64,000 nt of DNA. Origin: an uncultured Lachnospiraceae bacterium (GTDB taxonomy: Bacteria; Bacillota; Clostridia; Lachnospirales; Lachnospiraceae). The translations under genes were made by a program, and so were the position numbers. Under the pieces are notes generated by a model that saw nothing but the letters and a program-made list of their open reading frames with translations, did not search any database and was not told the DNA's origin. The stretch spans positions 62,001-126,000 of the forward strand of contig CALWQT010000006.1 of assembly GCA_944383765.1 (NCBI GenBank). The letters run 5' to 3'. Below are positions 17,843 to 25,225 of the stretch, piece by piece; position 1 is the stretch's first letter, and every line of letters starts with the position of its first letter.

Positions 17843-18085
17843 TTACAGCCTCCCAAGGATCTCCTTATGGAAAAAGTTTTCCGTATCTTCCGGTTTTACA
17901 GAAAACAGTTCTCCATCAACGGTCACACAAACTCCTTCCTTCACGCAGTTCCCGCTGCAGAATGCCCCATTTAAATCCACTTTGTCAATCAGGCCATTCT
18001 GAGCCACCATTTCCTGCATTTTTGAAATCACATCTCTGGAGCCTTTCAAATGGCAGGCGCTTCCAATACAAATCGTAACTCTCAT
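17843..18085 (-). CDS. Thioredoxin-like [2Fe-2S] ferredoxin (NuoE/HydA-operon type)
   Basis: 80 aa, a compact member of the thioredoxin-like ferredoxin family. Four cysteines at 6, 11, 43 and 47 (C-x4-C and C-x3-C) match the 2Fe-2S ligand pattern of NuoE C-terminal domains. It is the first gene of the hydrogenase operon, 5 nt upstream of the sensory hydrogenase, and probably shuttles electrons to one of the two hydrogenase-type proteins. Confidence 0.88.
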   Translation of the reverse strand: MRVTICIGSACHLKGSRDVISKMQEMVAQNGLIDKVDLNGAFCSGNCVKEGVCVTVDGELFSVKPEDTENFFHKEILGRL

Positions 18086-18163
18086 AAATCTTCTCCCTCC
18101 GATAATTTATGATATACACAAACACAGATCCCTTTTCTTTTCCATGGGGGATTGTTTGGATTC

Positions 18164-18192
18164 ATTATCTCATATTGAGATTTTTTTATCAA
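18164..18192 (-). promoter_or_regulatory. Candidate promoter of the hydrogenase operon
   Basis: Minus strand TTGATA, 17 bp, GATAAT. The spacer contains CTCAATATGAG, an inverted repeat that could bind a regulator. Confidence 0.6.
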
Positions 18193-18223
18193 GAGAAAGG
18201 GTGAAATTCTAGGTCCATTTTTT

Positions 18224-18253
18224 TTGACATCTCCCCCCAGCCAGTGCTATAAT
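18224..18253 (+). promoter_or_regulatory. Promoter of the NitT/TauT-type ABC operon
   Basis: TTGACA, 18 bp, TATAAT, both hexamers perfect. A small hairpin (CAGAAC/GTTCTG, 18263-18283) lies at the start of the leader. Confidence 0.82.
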
Positions 18254-18312
18254 CACTCTAGACAGAACGGCATTGCTGTTCTGAAGATTTTTCAGAAAAG
18301 AGGAGCATAATT

Positions 18313-19401
18313 ATGAAAAAAACATTATCTTTGTTTCTGGCCGCAGCTATGGCTCTTTCCATGGCCGGCTGTTCCGGGCAGACAGGAAACGAAACCACAG
18401 CTGCGGAAACTACAGCTGCAGAAACCACGAAAGCCGATATTCCGTCTGAGGCTGCGGAAGCTGCGTCTGAGGAAAGCGCTGCTGATACCAGTACTGGTGT
18501 TCCTGCCGATATCCGGGTAGGATCCCTGAAAGGGCCTACCTCTATGGGGCTCGTATTCCTGATGGAAAAAAATGAAAATGGAGAAGCCGGAAATCATTAT
18601 GAGTTTACCATGGCCACCGCTGCCGATGAAATAACTGGCAGTCTGGTAAAGGGGGATCTGGATATTGCCCTTGTACCCGCCAATGTAGCCAGCGTTCTTT
18701 ATAATAAGACCCAAGGTAACGTCACTGTACTGGATATCAACACCTTAGGAGTCCTGTATATGGTATCTGCCGATACCTCCATCACTTCCATTGCCGATCT
18801 GAAAGGACGTACGATTTATCTGACCGGTATGGGAACCACGCCGGATTATGTACTTCAGTATCTTCTGAAGGCCAACGGACTGACTACGGACGATGTCACT
18901 CTGGAATACAAATCGGAATCTGCTGAAGTCGCGGCTATTTTAAATGAAGATCCCACTTCCATCGGACTTCTTCCCCAGCCTTTCGTTACTGCAGCCATAG
19001 CCCAGAACGACAAGCTTTCCATGGTCCTGGATCTGACAGAAGAATGGAACAACGTTCAGGATCAGGCAGAAGGCAGTTCCCTGGTAACCGGCGTAACGAT
19101 TGTCCGCACCGATTTTCTGAAAGAAAATCCGGAAGCTGTGAACCTTTTCTTAAAAGAGCATGAAGAATCCACCCTGGCAGTAAGTGAAGACCTGGATACT
19201 GCTTCCCAGCTTGTAGCAGACCTGGGTATCATTGAAAAAGCTCCCGTAGCTAAAAAAGCCATTCCTTACTGCAATATTACCTGTATCCAGGGTACCGAGA
19301 TGAAATCCGCCCTCAGCGGCTATCTCCAGGTTCTCTACGATCAGGATCCATCTTCTGTAGGGGGAACTCTTCCTGCTGACGATTTCTACTATATTCCTTA
19401 A
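18313..19401 (+). CDS. ABC transporter substrate-binding lipoprotein (NitT/TauT/SsuA type)
   Basis: 362 aa. Lipoprotein signal MKKTLSLFLAAAMALSMAGC (lipid-modified Cys near residue 20), then a Thr/Ala/Glu-rich linker of about 40 aa containing imperfect AAETT repeats, then a periplasmic-binding-protein type 2 fold (IRVGSLKGPTSMGL; LKGRTIYLTGMGTTPDYVL). It captures a small anion or organic substrate for the permease and ATPase downstream. The family includes nitrate, sulfonate, taurine and pyrimidine-precursor binders; the actual ligand cannot be inferred. Confidence 0.9.
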   Translation: MKKTLSLFLAAAMALSMAGCSGQTGNETTAAETTAAETTKADIPSEAAEAASEESAADTSTGVPADIRVGSLKGPTSMGLVFLMEKNENGEAGNHYEFTMATAADEITGSLVKGDLDIALVPANVASVLYNKTQGNVTVLDINTLGVLYMVSADTSITSIADLKGRTIYLTGMGTTPDYVLQYLLKANGLTTDDVTLEYKSESAEVAAILNEDPTSIGLLPQPFVTAAIAQNDKLSMVLDLTEEWNNVQDQAEGSSLVTGVTIVRTDFLKENPEAVNLFLKEHEESTLAVSEDLDTASQLVADLGIIEKAPVAKKAIPYCNITCIQGTEMKSALSGYLQVLYDQDPSSVGGTLPADDFYYIP

Positions 19402-19426
19402 TATTTCGTTCATTCGGTTCATGGGA

Positions 19427-19466
19427 AAAGCGCACAGGCAAATCGTTTTGTTTGTCTGTGCGCTTT
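19427..19466 (+). promoter_or_regulatory. Intercistronic hairpin between binding-protein and permease genes
   Basis: A 16-bp stem with one G-U pair (AAAGCGCACAGGCAAA with TTTGTCTGTGCGCTTT) and an 8-nt loop. No T-run follows, so it is better read as an mRNA-stabilising or partial-attenuation element that lets the binding protein be made in excess, than as a full terminator. Confidence 0.65.
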
Positions 19467-19489
19467 GATTATCCCAGGAGAGGTACTCT

Positions 19490-20254
19490 ATGAATTTACA
19501 CCCTTTATTCAGAAAAACCCTTGTGATCTTTCTATGGCTGCTGATATGGGAAGCCATCTCCCAAACAGTAGGAAATTCCATTCTGCTTGTAGGCCCTATT
19601 AACGTAATGTACACCCTTGCCGCCCAGATTCCCACTGCCGATTTCTGGAAAACTATATTTGGTTCCCTGGGCAAAATAAGCCTGGGCTTCTGTCTCGCTT
19701 TCCTGTCCGGCATATTTCTGGGAATCCTGGCATTCCGTTTTTCTTTTCTAAAAGAACTCCTTGCACCACTAGTATCCCTGATGAAGTCTGTCCCGGTGGC
19801 CTCTTTCGTCATCCTGGCCCTGATCTGGATCGGTTCCAAACAGCTGTCGGTTTTTATTTCCTTTATGGTGGTCTTTCCCATTATCTATCTCAATACTCTG
19901 GCCGGACTCCGCAGCACCGATCCGGCTTTGCTGGAGATGTCCCAGGTATTCCGCATCCCATTTTTCAGGAAAATCCGTTTTCTCTATCTTCCATCCCTTA
20001 TGCCTTATCTCATCAGCGGCTGCCAGGTGGCTCTGGGTATGAGCTGGAAATCTGGTGTAGCCGCCGAAGTTATCGGAACTCCTGCCTATTCCATTGGTAA
20101 ACAGCTGTACTTATCCAAAACATGGCTGGATACGGGAAATCTGTTCTGCTGGACTCTGGTGATCATTCTTGTCAGTTCTGCCTTTGAACGCCTGGTCCTC
20201 TTTTTGCTGAAGCATATCCCTCAGGGTACACCCTATAAGGAGGAAAAAACATGA
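19490..20254 (+). CDS. ABC transporter permease (SsuC/TauC type)
   Basis: 254 aa with about six membrane helices. The cytoplasmic coupling motif near residue 160 (AALGMSWKSGVAAEVIG, a variant of the EAA loop) fits BPD-type permeases. Its stop overlaps the start of the ATPase gene (ATGA), and CAGGAGAGG precedes its ATG. Confidence 0.9.
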   Translation: MNLHPLFRKTLVIFLWLLIWEAISQTVGNSILLVGPINVMYTLAAQIPTADFWKTIFGSLGKISLGFCLAFLSGIFLGILAFRFSFLKELLAPLVSLMKSVPVASFVILALIWIGSKQLSVFISFMVVFPIIYLNTLAGLRSTDPALLEMSQVFRIPFFRKIRFLYLPSLMPYLISGCQVALGMSWKSGVAAEVIGTPAYSIGKQLYLSKTWLDTGNLFCWTLVIILVSSAFERLVLFLLKHIPQGTPYKEEKT

Positions 20255-20844
20255 TCCTGGAACATTTATATAAGTCTTATGGAAACCTGGCAGTCTTAAG
20301 TGACTGTTCCTTCTCCTTTTCCCCTGCAGGTACCTACTGCCTTATGGCCCCTTCCGGTGCAGGTAAAACCACCCTGCTCCGCATAATCCTGGGTCTGGAA
20401 CAGGCAGATCAGGGAAGCGTTTCTTTTCCCTGGCTTTCAAGGCCTGCGGATATGTCCGCTGTTTTTCAGGAAAACCGGCTCTGCGAATCCTTTTCTCCCA
20501 TGGATAATCTCCGCCTTGTTACCGGAAAAAGCCTGAACCAGGATGCCATACGCCGGGAACTGTCCTTTCTTCTTCCTGAAGAAAGCCTGTCGCGGCCTGT
20601 CTCCACCCTCAGCGGAGGTATGAAGCGGAGAACGGCCATCTGCCGTGCCATGACAGCCGGTTCTGATCTCATTGTCATGGACGAACCTTTTACCGGTCTG
20701 GACGAAGATACCAAAAAGCAAACAATTTCTTATATCAAAAGCAGGCAGAATGGCCGTCTTCTCCTTGTTGCCACCCATCAGCCGGAAGATATCTCCCTGC
20801 TGGGTGCACAACTGGTCACTCTGAAAGACGGCAAACTCATCTGA
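20251..20844 (+). CDS. ABC transporter ATP-binding protein (SsuB/TauB type, short)
   Basis: 197 aa, about 50 aa shorter than typical SsuB, lacking the usual C-terminal extension. Walker A APSGAGKTTLL (about 31-41), Q-loop VFQENRL, signature LSGGMKRR, Walker B LIVMDEPFTGLD and switch His in ATHQPED are all intact. Translationally coupled to the permease by a 4-nt overlap with AAGGAGG upstream. A terminator follows. Confidence 0.9.
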   Translation: MILEHLYKSYGNLAVLSDCSFSFSPAGTYCLMAPSGAGKTTLLRIILGLEQADQGSVSFPWLSRPADMSAVFQENRLCESFSPMDNLRLVTGKSLNQDAIRRELSFLLPEESLSRPVSTLSGGMKRRTAICRAMTAGSDLIVMDEPFTGLDEDTKKQTISYIKSRQNGRLLLVATHQPEDISLLGAQLVTLKDGKLI

Positions 20845-20894
20845 ATCTTTGTAACGCTCCCCTATCCGATTGGCGCGTTGCAACCATATCGCAC

Positions 20895-20935
20895 AAAAAG
20901 CGGAAACCTGTTATCTAAGGTTTCCGCTTTTCTTT
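20895..20935. terminator. Bidirectional terminator between the ABC importer and ABC exporter operons
   Basis: AAAAGCGGAAACCT pairs perfectly with AGGTTTCCGCTTTT around an 8-nt loop; T-rich flanks on both strands. Confidence 0.9.
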
Positions 20936-22825
20936 TTAATCCAATTCCAGTTTTCCTGTATACAGCTGATAGTAAATTCCATGCTGCTGAATCAGCTCAT
21001 CATGGCTTCCTCTCTCCACAATGCGCCCATGATCCAGAACCATAATGGCATCACTGTTCCGTATCGTGGACAACCTGTGGGCGATAACGAATACCGTACG
21101 GCCTTTCATCAGGTTATCCATACCTTTTTGAACAATACTCTCTGTCCTGGTATCAATACTGGAAGTTGCCTCATCCAGGATGAGCACAGGCGGGTCTGCC
21201 ACAGCAGCCCGGGCAATTGCCAGAAGCTGTCTCTGTCCCTGGGACAATTCCTCTCCATCGCCGGTAAGCATCGTATCATAACCATTTGGCAGCATACGGA
21301 TAAACTGATCTGCATGGGCCAGCTTCGCTGCCGCATAAATCTCTTCATCTGTAGCATCCAGCTTTCCGTAACGGATATTTTCCATAATCGTTCCGGTAAA
21401 CAAATGGGTATCCTGTAATACGATTCCCAGAGACCGGCGCAGGTCTGCTTTCTTAATCTTATTGATATTAATGCCGTCATACCGGATTTTTCCGTCCTGT
21501 ACATCATAAAAACGGTTGATCAGGTTTGTAATCGTGGTTTTTCCGGCTCCGGTAGAACCTACAAAAGCCAGTTTCTGTCCAGGCTTTGCATACAGGGTCA
21601 GGTCATGGAGAACTGTCTTCTCATCGGTATAACCAAAAGACATATCGAAAAATCTTACATCACCCTTTAATTCCGTGTAAGTAACGGTACCATCCTGATG
21701 GGGATGTTTCCATGCCCACATACCGGTTCTTTCTTTACATTCTTTAATATTGCCGTCTTTATCCTTCCATGCATTCACCAGAGTTACATATCCTTCGTCC
21801 ACTTCCGGTTCTTCATCCATCATTCCAAAGATACGTTCCGCACCGGCAAGAGCCATGATAATAGAGTTAAACTGCTGTGCCACCTGCATAAACGGCTGTG
21901 TAAAACTCTTTGTAAACTGCAGATAAGATGCCATCACTCCCAGAGTGATTCCGCCTACTCCTATGATAGAAAGGAAACCTCCCAGCACAGCTGTCAGTAC
22001 AAACAGCATATTTCCGATATTCCCCACTACAGGTCCCATGATGCTGGCATATGTGTTGGCATTTGCTGCACTGTGAAACAGTTTCTCATTCAGTTCGTCA
22101 AACTGCTCTTTTGCAACACTCTCATGGTTAAAGATTTTAATGACCCTCTGACCGCTCATATGCTCTTCTACAAAACCTGTCACATTGGCCAGATCCATCT
22201 GCTGCCTTACAAAGTATTTTCCGCTGTTACCACCAATTTTCTTGGTCACAACAAACATAAGCAGGATCATAACCACTGCCAGCAGGGTGAGCAGAGGGCT
22301 CAGAACCATCATGGCGATAAACGTAACGATAATCGTCAGGCCTGACATCAGTACCTGAGGAATAGACTGGTTGATCATCTGCCGCAAGGTATCCGTATCA
22401 TTGGTATAAAGACTCATAATGGAACCATTGGTATGCTGGTCAAAATACCGGATCGGCAATGTCTGCATATGCTCGAACATCTCATCACGGATCGTCTTCA
22501 AAACTCCCTGGCCAATATTCACCATCAGTCTGGTATAACAGAACGTAGCCAGTACCCCTAACAGGAAAATCGTTCCCAGCACAGATAATGCCCCGTACAG
22601 TTCTGTAAAATCCGGATTCTGGTGACCGATCAGCGGCACAATATATCCATCCAGAAGAAATTTCAGAGAAAGAGATACCGAAATCGATGCGATGGAACTC
22701 ATCAGAATACAGCAGCATACGGCAATAAATTTCATCTTATAGTCCCGCATCACATATCCCAGCAGCCTTTTTGCGGTTTTCAGGGTGTCTTTTGTCACTC
22801 TAGGCTTTTTGTTGTTATCATTCAT
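20936..22825 (-). CDS. ABC exporter subunit B (permease-ATPase fusion, multidrug type)
   Basis: 629 aa. Six-helix membrane domain (about 30-330) followed by an ATPase domain with Walker A GSTGAGKTTITN, Q-loop LQDTHLF, signature LSQGQRQLL and Walker B VLILDEATSSID. An insertion between the two (VDEGYVTLVNAWKDKDGN... with a Trp-rich WAWKHP) is typical of one half of heterodimeric BmrCD/LmrCD-like exporters. It overlaps the partner gene by 8 nt. Substrate could be a drug or a cell-envelope compound; the MarR gene in front supports a toxic-compound role. Confidence 0.9.
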   Translation of the reverse strand: MNDNNKKPRVTKDTLKTAKRLLGYVMRDYKMKFIAVCCCILMSSIASISVSLSLKFLLDGYIVPLIGHQNPDFTELYGALSVLGTIFLLGVLATFCYTRLMVNIGQGVLKTIRDEMFEHMQTLPIRYFDQHTNGSIMSLYTNDTDTLRQMINQSIPQVLMSGLTIIVTFIAMMVLSPLLTLLAVVMILLMFVVTKKIGGNSGKYFVRQQMDLANVTGFVEEHMSGQRVIKIFNHESVAKEQFDELNEKLFHSAANANTYASIMGPVVGNIGNMLFVLTAVLGGFLSIIGVGGITLGVMASYLQFTKSFTQPFMQVAQQFNSIIMALAGAERIFGMMDEEPEVDEGYVTLVNAWKDKDGNIKECKERTGMWAWKHPHQDGTVTYTELKGDVRFFDMSFGYTDEKTVLHDLTLYAKPGQKLAFVGSTGAGKTTITNLINRFYDVQDGKIRYDGININKIKKADLRRSLGIVLQDTHLFTGTIMENIRYGKLDATDEEIYAAAKLAHADQFIRMLPNGYDTMLTGDGEELSQGQRQLLAIARAAVADPPVLILDEATSSIDTRTESIVQKGMDNLMKGRTVFVIAHRLSTIRNSDAIMVLDHGRIVERGSHDELIQQHGIYYQLYTGKLELD

Positions 22826-24551
22826 CCTGTCCGCCCCCTTTCACCTGTGATTCATATACTTCCCTGTATATTTCATTGGTTTCCAGAAGTTCCTTTGACG
22901 TTCCCATACCATTGATCTTTCCTTCATCCATAACAATGATCAGGTCCGCGTCTTCTACAGAAGAGATTCTCTGAGCAATGATAATCTTTGTGGTATCCGG
23001 AATCTCTTCCCGGAATGCCTTCCGGATCAGCGCATCTGTCTTGGTATCCACAGCACTGGTGGAATCATCCAGAATCAGTACCTTCGGCTTTTTCAGCAAT
23101 GCCCTGGCAATACAGAGTCTTTGTTTCTGTCCTCCGGATACATTATTACCGCCTTCCACGATCATCGTGTTGTATCCTTGCGGGAATTCCCGTATAAAAC
23201 CGTCTGCCTGTGCCAGTTCACATACACGTTGAACCTCTTCATCCGTAGCGTTCTCATCTCCCCAACGGATATTTTCATAGATACTTCCAGTAAACAATAC
23301 GTTTTTCTGCAACACCATGGAAACCTGGTCACGGAGAGATTCCAGACTGTATTGGCGCACATCAATGCCGCCTACCTTTACGGTTCCTCCCGTTACGTCA
23401 TAAAGCCTTGGGATCAGGCTGACCAGTGATGTCTTGGAACTTCCCGTACCGCCGATAATACCTACGGTCTGGCCGGATTTAATATGAAGATTGATTCCCT
23501 GAAGGGCCGGTGTACTGTCCTTGCCACCATAACTGAATTCTACCTGCTCAAAGTCAATATCTCCATTTGGAACTTCATGGATCGCATTCTCCCCATCCTG
23601 CATTTCCGGCACTTCATCTAATACTTCCGTGATACGGTCAGCAGACGCTTCTGCGATCATGATCATAACAAATACAAAGGTAACCATCATCAGAGACATC
23701 AGAATAGAGATAGCATACACGATCACGCTGGTCAGTTCCCCTACTTCCATAGTGCCGTATACAATACTCTTGCCGCCGATCAATACCATAGCCATAATTA
23801 CCGCATACATGGTAAACTGCATGACCGGGCTGTTCCATGCTACAATCTTCTCGGCCTTGGTAAACAGTTTATATACCACTCCGGAAATCCCATGGAATTT
23901 TTCAATCTCATGCTCTTCCCGGACATAAGCTTTTACCACTCTGGCAGCATTCACATTCTCCTGAACACTGTTGTTCAGCACATCATATTCATCAAACACT
24001 TTAACAAAATGGGGATGGGCCTTTTTGGCGATCAGCAGAAGTGCGCCTCCCAGGATAGGAATCAGCAAAAGCATAAGCAGCGCAATTTCCATATTGATAG
24101 TCATGATCATGATCAATGACAGCAACGCCATGATCGGTGCCCTGGACAGGATACGGACGCTCATCATATACGCCATCTGCACATTGGTAATATCTGTAGT
24201 AAGCCTGGTGACCAAGCTGGGAGTAGAAAAGCGGTCAATATTTTTAAATGAGAAATCCTGAATCCGGTAAAAAATATCATGACGCAGGTTCTTCGCAAAT
24301 CCAGCTGCCGCTTTGGCCGCATAACTCCCTGCCTTCACCCCGAAATACAGGGCAAACATCGCCATGATCACCAGGATCACTCCCATCTGGATGATGTAGG
24401 AAAGGTTCTGCTTCTGGATTCCTTCATCAATGATCTTCGCCATCTGAAGGGGAATCAGTACCTCCATCAAAACCTCAAGGACAACGAATACGGGAGCTAA
24501 AATAGATTCACGCTTGTATTCTCTGATTGATTGTAATAGCTTTCTGTTCAT
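22818..24551 (-). CDS. ABC exporter subunit A (permease-ATPase fusion, multidrug type)
   Basis: 577 aa, partner of the previous protein. Membrane domain about 15-310; ATPase with Walker A GGTGSSKTSLVS (Ser in place of the usual Gly before Lys), signature VSGGQKQRL and Walker B VLILDDSTSAVD, where Asp replaces the catalytic Glu. The Glu-to-Asp change marks the degenerate ATP site normal for one half of heterodimeric exporters. Its ATG lies 44 nt inside the end of the MarR gene with GGAGGAAAC upstream. Confidence 0.9.
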   Translation of the reverse strand: MNRKLLQSIREYKRESILAPVFVVLEVLMEVLIPLQMAKIIDEGIQKQNLSYIIQMGVILVIMAMFALYFGVKAGSYAAKAAAGFAKNLRHDIFYRIQDFSFKNIDRFSTPSLVTRLTTDITNVQMAYMMSVRILSRAPIMALLSLIMIMTINMEIALLMLLLIPILGGALLLIAKKAHPHFVKVFDEYDVLNNSVQENVNAARVVKAYVREEHEIEKFHGISGVVYKLFTKAEKIVAWNSPVMQFTMYAVIMAMVLIGGKSIVYGTMEVGELTSVIVYAISILMSLMMVTFVFVMIMIAEASADRITEVLDEVPEMQDGENAIHEVPNGDIDFEQVEFSYGGKDSTPALQGINLHIKSGQTVGIIGGTGSSKTSLVSLIPRLYDVTGGTVKVGGIDVRQYSLESLRDQVSMVLQKNVLFTGSIYENIRWGDENATDEEVQRVCELAQADGFIREFPQGYNTMIVEGGNNVSGGQKQRLCIARALLKKPKVLILDDSTSAVDTKTDALIRKAFREEIPDTTKIIIAQRISSVEDADLIIVMDEGKINGMGTSKELLETNEIYREVYESQVKGGGQDE

Positions 24552-25050
24552 CGTTTCCTCCTTTTTCTTTCTTTCCTCTTTCTTCGCCCGCGGAAAGGTT
24601 TGCTGACAGCCGTTTCAATACAGACAGGCATATTTCGAACTCCTCTTTTCCTATTCCTTGGGACATTTGATTCTCTAGGCTGCGAATACTTTCCAGAACC
24701 TCCTCTCTGAGTGCAATCGCTTTATCCGTAGGAGATATTTTCTTTAACCGCATATCCCTCTCCACACTTTCCCGGTAGATAAAACCATTCTTCTCCATGA
24801 GTTTCAGGATTCCTGTCGCAGTGGATCTTCTGATATGAAATTTTTCCTCCACGTCTTTCTGATAGATTTCATGATCTATGGTCTCCATCAGAATAAACCG
24901 CAACACCTGACGCTGTACATTGGTCAGGCCGCTATCTCCTTCGTCAACCAGAGGAAAATACCGTTTAAACTGTTTGGCAATCATGTCAATCAGCCCCACC
25001 GTCTCTTTACAGTATACGGTGCAGTCTTCCGGCCGTTTCTTTTGTTCCAT
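24508..25050 (-). CDS. MarR-family transcriptional regulator
   Basis: 180 aa. Winged HTH (about 45-125) with the recognition region FHIRRSTATGILKLMEKNGFIYRE and the wing SVERDMRLKKISPT. It heads the exporter operon and overlaps the first exporter gene, the usual arrangement for a self-regulated efflux operon. A candidate operator lies between its promoter and start codon. AGGAGGT-like site (GGAGGTAAGAT) precedes the ATG. Confidence 0.92.
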   Translation of the reverse strand: MEQKKRPEDCTVYCKETVGLIDMIAKQFKRYFPLVDEGDSGLTNVQRQVLRFILMETIDHEIYQKDVEEKFHIRRSTATGILKLMEKNGFIYRESVERDMRLKKISPTDKAIALREEVLESIRSLENQMSQGIGKEEFEICLSVLKRLSANLSAGEERGKKEKGGNDEQKAITINQRIQA

Positions 25051-25079
25051 ATCTTACCTCCACTTTGTTTGCTTCCTAA

Positions 25080-25097
25080 TTGTTCACTGCCTAACAA
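25080..25097. promoter_or_regulatory. Candidate MarR operator
   Basis: Inverted repeat TTGTT-N8-AACAA located just downstream of the -10 box of the marR-exporter promoter, an ideal position for repression. Confidence 0.45.
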
Positions 25098-25103
25098 ATC
25101 TTG

Positions 25104-25132
25104 AGTATACTGATTTCTGTTTTAATTGTCAA
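25104..25132 (-). promoter_or_regulatory. Promoter of the marR-ABC exporter operon
   Basis: Minus strand TTGACA, 17 bp, TATACT. Confidence 0.82.
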
Positions 25133-25172
25133 GACCTTTTTCCCCATATTCCGTACTTACCCTATGAAAAGC

Positions 25173-25205
25173 CGGAAGCCTCTGACTTTTCATCAGAAGC
25201 TTCCG
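25173..25205 (-). terminator. Terminator of the flavodiiron operon
   Basis: Minus strand CGGAAGCTTCTGA pairs with TCAGAGGCTTCCG, followed by GCTTTTC. Stem of 13 bp with one G-U pair; the T-tract is short. Confidence 0.7.
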
Positions 25206-25225
25206 ACTGACTGGCTGCATCCTTC

